64,000 nucleotides of DNA, taken from NCBI GenBank assembly GCA_916700875.1, contig CAKAKS010000067.1:124001-188000 (forward strand), written 5' to 3'. A program made the position numbers and the translations under genes. Below the pieces are notes generated by a model, which saw only the letters and a program-made list of their open reading frames with translations, was not told the DNA's origin and made no database searches. Below are positions 1-11,700 of this stretch, one piece after another (position 1 is the first letter of the stretch; every line of letters starts with the position of its first letter). This stretch comes from Sebastes aleutianus. Lineage: Eukaryota; Chordata; Actinopteri; Perciformes; Sebastidae.

Positions 1-1
1 C

Positions 2-231
2 CTCAAGACCCATCTTTTCTCTTCTGCCTACTCCTAACCCCCCCGCCCCTTACCCATTCGTCCGTGTGTATGTATGAGAGTGCGCCTGTGTGTGTCGTTT
101 GTCTGCTGTTTGTCTCACACCGTTTGTCTCACACCGTTTGTCTCACACCGTTTCCCCCCTATAGTGTAAAGCGTCCTTGAGTCCCTGAAAAGCGCAAAAT
201 AAGTTGAATTTATTATTATTATTATTATTTG
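2..231 (+). mobile_element. 3' end of an L2-type LINE
   Basis: Positions 2-37 encode the C-terminus LKTHLFSSAYS followed by TAA. This matches the LKTFLFDNAYT terminus of the L2 reverse transcriptase found at 41760 on the other strand. It is followed by a 3' UTR with three copies of a 14-bp unit (111-153), the phrase 'gtaaagcgtccttgagtccc' typical of fish LINE tails, and an ATT repeat (210-230). The body lies left of the window. Confidence 0.7.
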
Positions 232-489
232 TTCATCATCTGTGATGCAGAAACATCAGATTTCCACACAGTCATTAAATGGGACTCAGGATGCTCCGTT
301 CAGGAGTTTTGGGGCCGATCACAGATCATCTCTGGAAGCAGTATCAGCCGATACTGATCACGGGGTCTGTTTGAAGCCTTCTATGTATCCTGCAACATTT
401 ACTTATTTAACTATTCTCAACAACATGGTATATTAAGTATTAAAATGAAGAGATAAGAAGGTGCAACATATTCCGCTCTGACTGAGCAG
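232..489. other. Unassigned intronic sequence
   Basis: No coding, RNA or repeat feature recognised. It lies between the LINE tail and the hAT element, inside the presumed last intron of tmem70. Confidence 0.4.
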
Positions 490-1880
490 TAGGGGTGTAA
501 CGATTCATCTACTACATCGATGGATCGATTTATATTCCTACGATCCAACTACATCGATAGGTACTCGGCAAGTTCTCCTTCACGGGAGACGTATATCGAT
601 ATAAAATCTATTTGAAATGCAGAAATCCATTGTATGGATACTAAGGAGTTGCACCTTGTATTTAAGGACGACAAACGTTATATGACAGTGTTTTTAAGCA
701 CTTTTATTAGTAAAGAAATGTTAAACGTTACTCCGGTTCACTCTCCAGACATGTGCAAGCTTGCCAGCTCCGCCCTCTGCAGCGCGAGCACGCATCCATG
801 GAGTGCATGCAGACAAACGGCACACTAGAGCCGGTCGGCAGAGTTTCAGGCGCTTGACGAGGGGCGGCTTCTTCCACCAGAGATTTCCCCGTGCGCGTTT
901 TTTCATTCAGAGAAAATGACTTTCCGGAGAGCAGACGGTCCGTGAGGCAGATTATCACGATGGGAGTAAAGTAAAAAACATGTTGTTCCAGATGTTTTCA
1001 TGTATGAAAAGAGCCCAAATGAACCCTGTAAATGGACTACTGGATCACTATCAGCAGATTATTTAAACAGCGTTTGTAGAGGAATGATTCTGTCCAAAAC
1101 TGTTTGATCACTATCACCTGTTTGATCACTATCAGCTGTTGGATCACTATCAGTTGTTGATCACTATCAGCTGTTTGATCACTATCAGCTGTTTGATCAT
1201 TATCAGCTGTTGATCATTATCAGTTGGTTGAACACTATCAGCTGTTTTGATCACTATCAGCTGTTTGATCACTATCAGCTGTTGATCACTATCAGCTGTT
1301 TGATCACTATCAGCTGTTGATCACTATCAGCTGTTGATCACTATCAGCTGTTTGATCACTATCAGCGGTTGATCACTATCAGCGGTTGAACACTATCAGC
1401 TGTTTGATCACTATCAGCTGTTTGATCTCTGTATTATTGATCTACCGTTTATATTGAAAATGAGGACAGAAGCAGCAGATTAAACCACTGTTCATTTAAC
1501 TTGAATAGAAGTTGGTTTATTATATGTAGTGTAGTTTAGTATATTGCACTGCCTTGTATCTTGAGAACTGAAGCAGCAGGTCCTGCAGTTGCACTTTTTA
1601 TTATTTTCTAATAAAAGCTGTATGTATTTGCCATTAATCGTTGTCTACTTGTTTATATCCATAATTCATTTATCCCGGATTCCCTTACTAGAACAACTTT
1701 GAGGAATCCTGACAGTCCAGTATCACATATTTATTTCACAGTCACACTGACTGAACGTTTTGGCAAAAAAAGTTACTGTATCGATTTCAAATCATTGAAT
1801 CGTATTGTATCGCTCTAGATGAGCCAAATACTGTCCTTGAATCATATCGGAACCATGGAAATCACATCGTTACACCCCTA
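490..1880. mobile_element. Non-autonomous hAT transposon (copy 1) with 8-bp target duplication
   Basis: The ends are inverted repeats: TAGGGGTGTAACGAT at 490 and its reverse complement ending at 1880. Both sides are flanked by the identical octamer ctgagcag (482-489 and 1881-1888), the 8-bp duplication diagnostic of hAT transposition. No transposase frame is left, so it is non-autonomous. The body is shared with the large element at 38255-50796, including the stretches around 520-600, 640-740, 1440-1500 and 1550-1800. This copy uniquely carries an 17-18 bp tandem array (about 1100-1432). It sits in the presumed intron 2 of tmem70. Confidence 0.9.
1100..1432 (+). repeat. 17-18 bp minisatellite inside hAT copy 1
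   Basis: About 20 copies of a unit of the form gttgatcactatcagct, alternating between 17 and 18 bp by one extra T. A lone diverged unit at about 1040 may be the seed. The related hAT copy at 38255 lacks this array, so it grew after the copies diverged. Confidence 0.9.
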
Positions 1881-1888
1881 CTGAGCAG

Positions 1889-2470
1889 CCAAACTTTCTG
1901 TGCAGTGTGCAGTTTTCCTTTGAAAGGTAGTATTCCTGATCTATTTTCCATCAACACTGATACATATGATTGTGTCATAGGAGTAGCGTGGCTCAACAGG
2001 CCAGTACGTAGTGTGTGGTTGAGAGAGAGGCGTGGTGGCTGCGCTCAGAGCAGACAGCTGTTGGTGATCAGAGCAGAGGAGAAAGTAGCAGTAAAGTTGT
2101 TGAGTGGTGCTAGTAAATGTACAGTGTAGGTTACAGTTTGCCTTAGGAATAAACACTGCAGCTCCTCAAGACCCAACAACTTCCTGTGTCTGTCTTTCCC
2201 AGCTGCGAGGGAGCGAAAACATACAAGTTTCGGCACAATGTGTGTCCTGCTCTGTGGTGTACACAGGAATGTGTCCACACACAAAATGGAACAGACAGTG
2301 ACTACTTTTAATGACATAATGTCATAAACTGTTTACCTGGTACTATGTGGGAAAGCCTAGCAATCTTTTGACTACTGAATTGTATCTTAATAACAACTAG
2401 TAAAGTGCTAGATAAAGTACTAGATAAAGGAAAAGAAAGGCAAAGATGTAACATGGTGAACGTGACTCAC
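1889..2470. other. Intron 2 of tmem70, no assigned feature
   Basis: Between hAT copy 1 and tmem70 exon 2. A stretch at about 1975-2280 contains AATAAA (2149-2154) followed by CTC-rich sequence and has a long-terminal-repeat look, but no partner, primer-binding site or target duplication could be shown, so no call is made. Confidence 0.35.
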
Positions 2471-4498
2471 CTCGAACAGCACTGCCCAGGCTGCCAGTGT
2501 AAATGAGGTTCCCATCCTCGGAGTGGGTCGCTGTGGAAAGACAGCGGTTTGACAAACAGTGGGACTGCAAAGAAACAGAAGAAAAACACACAATAGAAGT
2601 TTACTTTAGCAGGGTTTAGCTACTCTGTTAGAAGTCTAGACCAAAAGTCCGTTGTGATGTCCCGTAAGGTATACATGTGGTACACATTATCATTCTAAAT
2701 AGCTTCCAATCTGTCTATCTGTCTATCTATCTATCTATCTATCTATCTATACATCTATATATCTATCTAAAAACAAATTGCTATCAGGTCGCAGATACAG
2801 GACACTAAGAGGGAAAAAGGCACATTTCAGTAAAGGTTTTATCGGTTCTGAATTCCATACCACAAGAACGCCTTTTTTCTGTCTGCATGTATGTGATGGT
2901 GAAGCAATGGGATTAGAGAGTATGTACTACCATAAAAGTCTACTTTTATAATGCCTATAATGTTCTGGTTATATATATACACCGATCAGCCATAACATTA
3001 TGACCACCTGCCTAATATTGATTAGGTCCCCCTCCTGACCCTCGGAGGCATGGACTCCTCTAGACCTCTGAAGGTCTGACCCGTGGAGGCATGGACTCCA
3101 CTAGACCTCTGAAGGTCTGACCTGTGGAGGCATGGACTCCTCTAGACCTCTGAAGGTCTGACCTGTGGAGGCATGGACTCCTCTAGACCTCTGAAGGTCT
3201 GACCTGTGGAGGCATGGACTCCGCTAGACCTCTGAAGGTCTGACCCGTGGAGGCATGGACTCCACTAGACCTCTGAAGGTCTGACCCGTGGAGGCATGGA
3301 CTCCACTAGACCTCTGAAGGTCTGACCCGTGGAAGCATGGACTCCACTAGACCTCTGAAGGTCTGACCCGTGGAGGCATGGACTCCACTAGACCTCTGAA
3401 GGTCTGACCTGTGGAGGCATGGACTCCTCTAGACCTCTGAAGGTCTGACCCGTGGAGGCATGGACTCCGCTAGACCTCTGAAGGTCTGACCTGTGGAGGC
3501 ATGGACTCTGCTAGACCTCTGAAGGTCTGACCTGTGGAGGCATGGACTCCACTAGACCTCTGAAGGTCTGACCCGTGGAGGCATGGACTCCTCTAGACCT
3601 CTGAAGGTCTGACCCGTGGAGGCATGGACTCCACTAGACCTCTGAAGGTCTGACCCGTGGAGGCATGGACTCCGCTAGACCTCTGAAGGTCTGCTGTGGT
3701 ATCTGGCACCAAGCCGTCAGTAGCAGATCCTTTAAGTCCTAGAAGTTGCGAGGTGGGGAGGCCTCCATGAATCGGACTTGTTTGTCCAGCACATCCCACA
3801 GATTCTCCATCGGATTGAGATCTGGAGAATTTGGAGGCCGAGTCAACACCTCCAACTTGTTGCCATCCACATGATGTAAAAGAAAACGTGATTCATCAGA
3901 CCGGGCCACCTTCTTCCATTGCTCCGTGGTCCAGTTCTGATGCTCACGTGCCCATTGTAAGCGCTTTATGACGGTGGACAAGGGTCAGCACGGTCACCCT
4001 GACCGGTCTGCGGCTACGAAGCCCCATACGCAACAAACTGCTCCTCACTGTGTGTTCTGACACCTTTCTATCAGAACCAGCATTCACTTTTTCATCAGTT
4101 TGATTCTCTTCTCTTCACTTCTATTGGATCAGACAACACGGGCCAGGCTTCGCTCCCCACGGGCATCACTGAGCCTCGGGTCTGACCCTGTCGCCGGTTC
4201 TCCTTCCTTGGACCACTTTTGGTAGGTCCTGACCACTGCAGGCCGGGAACATCCCACAAGAGCTGCAGTTCTGGAGATGCTCTGACCCGGTCGTCTAGCC
4301 AGCACTATCTGGCCCTTGTCAAAGTCCTCCTTACGCTGGCCCATTTCTTCTGCTTCCAACACAAAGTTCAAAATGTTCACCTGCCGTCTAATATATCCCC
4401 CCCCCCCCCCACCCCACCTACCTGCCAGGTGCCATGGTAACCAGATAATCAATGATATTCACTTCACCTGTCAGTGGTCTGAATGTTATGGATGATCA

Positions 4499-4536
<38 letters not shown>

Positions 4537-5623
4537 TGTATATAACACACAGAAAATAAATCAACTTTTCTCCTTTGTTAGTCTTTATACTGTTAATGTT
4601 GAAAAGAAAGAAAAGACGACTTGAAGTAATCTTGCAGACATTCCTGTCTGAAGGCTGTGCTACACTCTGTGGTTCCTCCTGCAGTCTACACAACCACAAT
4701 ATGGTTTATTCTAATAAAACAGGTTGGTTACAGTAAGATGGTTTATTCTAATAAAACAGGTCAGATATAGTAAGATGGTTTATTCTAATAAAACAGGTCA
4801 GATATAGTAAGATGGTTTATTCTATTAAAACAAGTCAGATATAGTAAGATGGTTTATTCTATTAAAACAGATCAGATACAGTAAGATGGTTTATTCTAAT
4901 AAAACAGGTCAGATATAGTAATATGGTTTATTCTATTAAAACAAGTCAGATACAGTAAGATGGTTTATTCTAATAAAACAGATCAGATACAGTAAGATGG
5001 TTTATTCTAATAAAACAGGTCAGATATAGTAATATGGTTTATTCTATTAAAACAGATCAGATACAGTAAGATGGTTTATTCTAATAAAACAGGTCAGATA
5101 TAGTAATATGGTTTATTCTATTAAAACAGGTCAGATATAGTTAGTTCATGTTCTGATGGGTGTTCAACCACAGGTTGTCTCTGCGCTTCACAATAGATCA
5201 ACATGTGATGACAGACAGGCTGATGTTAGCGGCTAGTTAGTGGAGCTAATCTCTAGTTTGGCGTCTTAGTGCTGTGCCGTGCTGTGCCCAAGGCTGTGCC
5301 CGAGGCTCTGGAGCGTATGTCGAGTAATCCCGTAAATTAAACGTATATGAATTTGTTGACAGCGCCATGCAGCCCTCTATAAGCCCTCTGTGTGAGAGCC
5401 CCGGCTGTGAGGCTATGGTGCGTTCACTACCTCGCTGTGTGTGTGGTGCGTTCACTACCTCGCTGTGTGTGTTGAGGAGCGATCTGGTGTCAGCACGGAG
5501 CCGCTTCCCACTCTCTCCTCTCAGACAGGACACGGTACACAACGCGGCCGTAATGTGAATGTTCCGGAAGGACTGAGAAAGAACACCGGGTCCTAATCTC
5601 TGCAGTTTATTCACAGACAACAT
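2471..5623 (-). CDS. tmem70: TMEM70, exons 1 and 2 (partial gene)
   Basis: Minus-strand 5' part of the transmembrane protein 70 gene. In vertebrates TMEM70 is a mitochondrial inner-membrane protein needed to assemble ATP synthase (c-ring) and it also assists complex I. Exon 1, 5623 to 5459, encodes 55 codons. It starts with a classic import presequence (MLSVNKLQRLGPGVLSQSFR): basic, amphipathic, no acidic residue in the first 35. Exon 2, 2564 to 2471, is 94 nt, preceded by TTCTTTGCAG and followed by GTGAGT. It encodes HSEDGNLIYTGSLGSAVRG, matching the human exon-2 segment SEDGRLIYTGNMARAVFG. The phases agree: exon 1 ends at GAG|GTAGTG in phase 0, and exon 2 ends in phase 1, as in human, where exon 3 begins at c.317. 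Exon 3, with the membrane hairpin, is not found and should lie beyond the left edge. Exon 2 is the firmer call. The exon-1 donor is an inference, because a 29-bp tandem duplication offers two similar GAGGTAGTG sites. Confidence 0.78.
2565..2977. other. tmem70 intron 1, distal part with TATC microsatellite
   Basis: Contains a tetranucleotide (TATC)n microsatellite at about 2711-2768. Nothing else recognised. Confidence 0.6.
2978..4501 (-). mobile_element. Decayed Tc1-like transposon in tmem70 intron 1
   Basis: Inverted ends TACACCGATCAGCCATAACA at 2978 and a diverged counterpart ending at 4501, inserted at TA next to AT-rich repeats. Transposase remnants read on the minus strand. At 4452-4129 there is an N-terminal helix-turn-helix part with SISRTAALVGCSRPAVVRTY. 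At 3981-3739 there is the catalytic region with WKKVARSDESRFLLH and SPDLNPMENLWDVLDKQVR. Frames are broken and the central part is missing, so it is inactive. The interior was expanded by a 41-bp minisatellite (3041-3690). Confidence 0.9.
3041..3690 (+). repeat. 41-bp minisatellite inside the Tc1 element
   Basis: About 16 copies of a 41-bp unit that starts gaggcatggactcc and contains agacctctgaaggtctgac, with few substitutions (ccact/cctct/ccgct; cccg/cctg). The unit is part of the Tc1 transposase-coding strand. The single-copy flank resumes at once with transposon sequence (tgtggtatctggcaccaag), so the array is an in-place amplification of transposon DNA. Confidence 0.93.
4502..4699. repeat. 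AT microsatellite and unassigned intron sequence
   Basis: An (AT)n run at 4500-4534 directly abuts the Tc1 end, the usual TA-rich target context. The remainder has no recognised feature. Confidence 0.7.
4700..5146 (+). repeat. 37-bp minisatellite in tmem70 intron 1
   Basis: About 12 copies of a 37-bp unit containing tggtttattctaataaaaca, with alternation of TAATAAAACA and TATTAAAACA. Units with TAATAAAACA carry AATAAA on the plus strand, antisense to tmem70. Confidence 0.93.
5147..5458. other. tmem70 intron 1, proximal part
   Basis: Directly downstream of the proposed exon-1 donor. It holds one arm of a 29-bp tandem duplication (about 5419-5475) that repeats the donor context. No other feature. 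Confidence 0.45.
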
Positions 5624-5715
5624 AGTTGGTTTGTTAACGACGCTGACTCAGTCATTGAAGTTTACACACGCTGAACTACTTCCGCTTCCGCTTCCGCTTC
5701 CACTTCTTCTTCTTC
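5624..5715 (-). promoter_or_regulatory. Candidate tmem70 promoter with AP-1-like and tandem ETS-like motifs
   Basis: Only about 60 bp separate the tmem70 ATG from sequence that resembles a LINE tail. Within this space lie TGACTCA (5644-5650) and, on the minus strand, four spaced GGAAG cores in GCGGAAGCGGAAGCGGAAGT (about 5680-5700), which fit the ETS/GABP consensus. GABP (NRF-2) commonly drives nuclear genes for mitochondrial proteins. Use as a promoter is inference. The GGAAG repeat could equally be the end of the LINE poly-AAG tail. Confidence 0.4.
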
Positions 5716-5785
5716 TTTGGGGTTTACGGCAGCTGCCATCCTTTGTGTTGCATTGCTGCCTCCTTCTGGTTTTACCCGTCCACTA
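5680..5785 (-). mobile_element. 3' terminus of an I-clade LINE
   Basis: Read on the minus strand this runs from the satellite edge through ATGCAACACAAAGGATGGC and CAGCTGCCGTAAACCCCAAA into (AAG)n, then GGAAGC repeats. This is the form of the 3' terminus of fish LINEs with AAG tails, recognised from general familiarity rather than a search. The C-terminal coding part of the same element is at 15528-18660, so the pentamer array lies inside it. Confidence 0.55.
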
Positions 5786-8700
5786 CCTCTACTCTACTCT
5801 ACTCTACTCTACCCTTCTCTACTCTACTCTACTCTACTCTACCCTTCTCTACTCTACTCTACTCTACTCTACTCTACTCTACCCTTCTCTACTCTACTCT
5901 ACTCTACTCTACTCTACCCTTCTCTACTCTACTCTACTCTACTCTACCCTTCTCTATTCTACTCTACTCTACTCTACCCTTCTCTACTCTACCCCTACTC
6001 TACTCTACTATACCCTTCTCTACTCTACTCTACTCTACTCTACCCTTCTCTACTCTACTCTACTCTACCCTTCTCTATTCTACTCTACTCTACTCTACCC
6101 TTCTCTACTCTACCCTTCTCTACTCTACCCCTACTCTACTCTTCTCTACTCTACTCTACTCTACCCTTCTCTACTCTACTCTACTCTACCCTTCTCTACT
6201 CTACTCTACTCTACTGTACTCTACCCTTCTCTACTGTACTCTACCCTACTCTACTCTACTCTACTCTACCCTTCTCTACTCTACTCTACTCTACCCTTCT
6301 CTACTCTACTCTACTCTACTCTACACTACTCTACTCTACTCTACTCTACTCTACCCTTCTCTACTCTACTCTACTGTACTCTACCCTTCTCTACTCTACT
6401 CTAATCTACTGTACTCTACCCTCCTCTACTCTACCCTACCCTACTCTACTCTACTCTACTCTACTCTACCCTTCTCTACTCTACTCTACTCTACCCTTCT
6501 CTACTCTACTCTACTCTACTGTACTCTATCCTTCTCTTCTCTACTCTACTGTACTCTACCCTTCTCTACTCTACTCTACTCTACTCTACTCTACTCTACC
6601 CTTCTCTACTCTACTCTACTCTACTCTACCCTTCTCTACTCTACTCTACTCTACCCTTCTCTACTCTACTCTACCATACTCTACTGTACTCTACCCTTCT
6701 CTACTATACTCTACCCTTCTCTACTCTACTCTTCTCTACTCTACTCTACTCTACTCTACTCTACTCTACTCTACTCTACTCTACCTTTCTCTACTCTACT
6801 CTACCCTACTCTACTCTACTCTACTCTACCCTTCACTACTCTACTCTACCCTGCTCTACTCTACTCTTCTCTACTCTACTCTACTCTACCCTTCTCTACT
6901 CTACCCCTACTCTACTCTTCTCTACTCTACTCTACTCTACCCTTCTCTACTCTACTCTACTCTACCCTTCTTTACTCTACTCTACTCTACTCTACCCTTC
7001 TCTACTCTACTCTACTCTACTCTACTGTACTCTACCCTTCTCTACTCTACTCTACCCTTCTCTACTCTACTCTACTCTACTCTACCCTTCTCTATTCTAC
7101 TCTACTCTACTCTACCCTTCTCTACTCTACCCCTACTCTACTCTTCTCTACTCTACTCTACTCTACCCTTCTCTACTCTACTCTACTCTACCCTTCTCTA
7201 CTCTACTCTACTCTACTCTACTGTACTCTACCCTTCTCTACTGTACTCTACCCTACTCTACTCGACTCTACTCTACCCTTCTCTACTCTACTCTACTCTA
7301 CTCTACTCTACCCTTCTCTACTCTACTCTACTCTACTCTACACTTCTCTACTCTACTCTACTCTACTCTACTCTACTCTACTCTATCCTTCTCTTCTCTA
7401 CTCTACTGTACTCTACCCTTCTCTACTCTACTCTAATCTACTGTACTCTACCCTCCTCTACTCTACCCTACCCTACTCTACTCTACTCTACTCTACTCTA
7501 CCCTTCTCTACTCTACTCTACTCTACCCTTCTCTACTCTACTCTACTGTACTCTACTCTACCCTTCTCTACTCTACTCTACTCTACTGTACTCTATCCTT
7601 CTCTTCTCTTCTCTACTGTACTCTACCCTTCTCTACTCTACTCTACTCTACCCTTCTCTACTCTACTCTACTCTACTCTACCCTTCTCTACTCTACTCTA
7701 CTCTACCCTTCTCTACTCTACTCTACCATACTCTACTGTACTCTACCCTTCTCTACTCTACTCTACTATACTCTACCCTTCTCTACTCTACTCTTCTCTA
7801 CTCTACTCTACTCTACTCTACTCTACCTTTCTCTACTCTACTCTACCCTACTCTACTCTACTCTACCCTTCACTACTCTACTCTACCCTGCTCTACTCTA
7901 CTCTTCTCTACTCTTCTCTACTCTACTCTACCCTTCTCTACTCTACCCCTACTCTACTCTTCTCTACTCTACTCTACTCTACTCTACCCTTCTCTACTCT
8001 ACTCTACTCTACTCTACTCTACCCTTCTTTACTCTACTCTACTCTACTCTACCCTTCTCTACTCTACTCTACTCTACTGTACTCTACCCTTCTCTACTCT
8101 ACTCTACTCTACCCTTCTCTACTCTACTCTACTCTACTCTACCCTTCTCTATTCTACTCTACTCTACTCTACCCTTCTCTACTCTACCCCTACTCTACTC
8201 TTCTCTACTCTACTCTACTCTACCCTTCTCTACTCTACTCTACTCTACCCTTCTCTACTCTACTCTACTCTACTGTACTCTACCCTTCTCTACTGTACTC
8301 TACCCTACTCTACTCGACTCTACTCTACCCTTCTCTACTCTACTCTACTCTACTCTACTCTACTCTACTCTACCCTTCTCTACTCTACTCTACTCTACTC
8401 TACTCTACTCTACTCTACTCTATCCTTCTCTTCTCTACTCTACTGTACTCTACCCTTCTCTACTCTACTCTAATCTACTGTACTCTACCCTCCTCTACTC
8501 TACTCTACCCTACCCTACTCTACTCTACTCTACCCTTCTCTACTCTACTCTACTATACTCTACCCTTCTCTACTCTACTCTTCTCTACTCTACTCTACTC
8601 TACTCTACTCTACTCTACCCTTCTCTACTCTACTCTACTCTACCCTTCTCTACTCTACCCCTACTCTACTCTACTCTACTCTACCCTTCTCTACTCTACT

Positions 8701-11700
8701 CTACTCTACTCTACCCTTCTCTACCCTTCTCTACTCTACTCTACTCTACTCTACTCTACCCTTCTCTATTCTACTCTACTCTACTCTACCCTTCTCTACT
8801 CTACTCTACTCTACTCTACTCTACTCTACTCTACTCTACCCTTCTCTACTCTACTCTACCCTTCTCTACTCTACCCCTACTCTACTCTTCTCTACTCTAC
8901 TCTACTCTACTCTACCCTTCTCTACTGTACTCTACCCTACTCTACTCTACCCTTCTCTACTCTACTCTACTCTACTCTACTCTACTCTACTCTACTCTAC
9001 CCTTCTCTACTCTACTCTACCCTTCTCTACTCTACTCTACTCTACTCTACTCTATCCTTCTCTTCTCTACTCTACTGTACTCTACTCTACCCTTCTCTAC
9101 TCTACTCTACTCTACTCTACTCTATCCTTCCCTTCTCTACTCTACTGTACTCTACCCTTCTCTACTCTACTCTACTCTACTCTACTCTACTCTACCCTTC
9201 TCTACCCTTCTCTACTCTACTCTACTCTACTCTACTCTATCCTTCCCTTCTCTACTCTACTGTACTCTACCCTTCTCTACTCTACTCTACTCTACTCTAC
9301 TCTACTCTACCCTTCTCTACTCTACTCTACTCTACTCTACTCTACTCTACCCTTCTCTACTCTACTCTACTCTACTCTACCCTTCTCTACTCTACTCTAC
9401 TCTACTCTACTCTACTCTACTCTATCCTTCTCTACTCTACTCTACTCTACTCTACCCTTCTCTACTCTACTCTACCCTACTCTACTGTACTCTACCCTTC
9501 TCTACTCTACTCTACTCTACTCTACCCTTCTCTACTCTACTCTTCTCTACTCTACTCTACTCTACTCTACTCTACCTTTCTCTACTCTACTCTACTCTAC
9601 TCTACCCTTCTCTACTCTACTCTACTCTACTCTACTCTACTCTACCCTTCACTACTCTACTCTACTCTACCCTTCTCTACTCTACTCTACCCTTCTCTAC
9701 TCTACCCCTACTCTACTCTACTCTACTCTACCCTTCTCTACTCTACTCTACTCTACTCTACCCTTCTCTACCCTTCTCTACTCTACTCTACTCTACTCTA
9801 CTCTACCCTTCTCTATTCTACTCTACTCTACTCTACCCTTCTCTACTCTACTCTACTCTACTCTACTCTACTCTACTCTACTCTACTCTACCCTTCTCTA
9901 CTCTACTCTACCCTTCTCTACTCTACCCCTACTCTACTCTTCTCTACTCTACTCTACTCTACTCTACCCTTCTCTACTCTACTCTACCCTTCTCTACTCT
10001 ACTCTACTCTACTCTACTCTATCCTTCTCTTCTCTACTCTACTGTACTCTACTCTACCCTTCTCTACTCTACTCTACTCTACTCTACTCTATCCTTCCCT
10101 TCTCTACTCTACTGTACTCTACCCTTCTCTACTCTACTCTACTCTACTCTACTCTACCCTTCTCTACCCTTCTCTACTCTACTCTACTCTACTCTACTCT
10201 ATCCTTCCCTTCTCTACTCTACTGTACTCTACCCTTCTCTACTCTACTCTACTCTACTCTACTCTACTCTACCCTTCTCTACTCTACTCTACTCTACTCT
10301 ACTCTACTCTACCCTTCTCTACTCTACTCTACTCTACTCTACCCTTCTCTACTCTACTCTACTCTACTCTACTCTACTCTACTCTACTCTATCCTTCTCT
10401 ACTCTACTCTACTCTACTCTACCCTTCTCTACTCTACTCTACCCTACTCTACTCTACTCTACCCTTCTCTACTCTACTCTACTCTACTCTACCCTTCTCT
10501 ACTCTACTCTTCTCTACTCTACTCTACTCTACTCTACTCTACCTTTCTCTACTCTACTCTACTCTACTCTACCCTTCTCTACTCTACTCTACTCTACTCT
10601 ACTCTACTCTACTCTACCCTTCACTACTCTACTCTACTCTACCCTTCTCTACTCTACTCTACCCTTCTCTACTCTACCCCTACTCTACTCTTCTCTACTC
10701 TACTCTACTCTACTCTACTCTACTCTACTCTACCCTTCTCTACTCTACTCTACTCTACTCTACCCTTCTCTACTCTACTCTACACTACCCTTCTCTACTC
10801 TACACTACTGTACTCTACCCTTCTCTACTCTATTCTACCCTACTCTACTCTACCCTACTCTACTCTAATCTACTCTACTCAACCCTACTCTACTCTACTC
10901 TACTCTACTCTACTCTACTGTACTCTACCCTTCTCTACTCTACTCTACCCTACTCTACTGTACTCTACCCTTCTCTACTCTACTCTACTCTACTCTACTC
11001 TACTCTACTCTACCCTTCTCTACTCTACTCTACTCTACTGTACTCTACTCTACCCTTCTCTACTCTACTGTACTCTACCCTTCTCTACTCTACTCTACTC
11101 TACCCCTACTCTACCCTTCTCTACTCTACTCTACTCTACCCTTCTCTACTCTACTCTACCCTACTCTACTGTACTCTACCCTTCTCTACTCTACTCTACT
11201 CTACTCTACCCTTCTCTACTCTACTCTTCTCTACTCTACTCTACTCTACCTTTCTCTACTCTACTCTACTCTACCCTTCTCTACTCTACTCTACTCTACT
11301 CTACTCTACTCTACCCTTCACTACTCTACTCTACTCTACCCTTCTCTACTCTACTCTACCCTTCTCTACTCTACCCCTACTCTACTCTTCTCTACTCTAC
11401 TCTACTCTACTCTACTCTACTCTACTCTACTCTACCCTTCTCTACTCTACTCTACTCTACTCTACCCTTCTCTACTCTACTCTACACTACCCTTCTCTAC
11501 TCTACTCTACTGTACTCTACCCTTCTCTACTCTATTCTACCCTACTCTACTCTACCCTACTCTACTCTAATCTACTCTACTCAACCCTACTCTACTCTAC
11601 TCTACTCTACTCTACCCTTCTCTACTCTACTCTACCCTTCTCTACTCTACTCTACTCTACTCTACTCTATCCTTCTCTTCTCTACTCTACTGTACTCTAC

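Noticed and set aside
1975..2280. Solo long terminal repeat
   Set aside because: AATAAA and a U5-like stretch are present, but no TG...CA ends with a target duplication could be shown.
5459..5623. Extension of tmem70 exon 1 to the stop near 5246
   Set aside because: The frame stays open for 125 codons, but the donor GAG|GTAGTG at 5459 gives the phase-0 junction needed for exon 2, and the remaining residues resemble no TMEM70 sequence.
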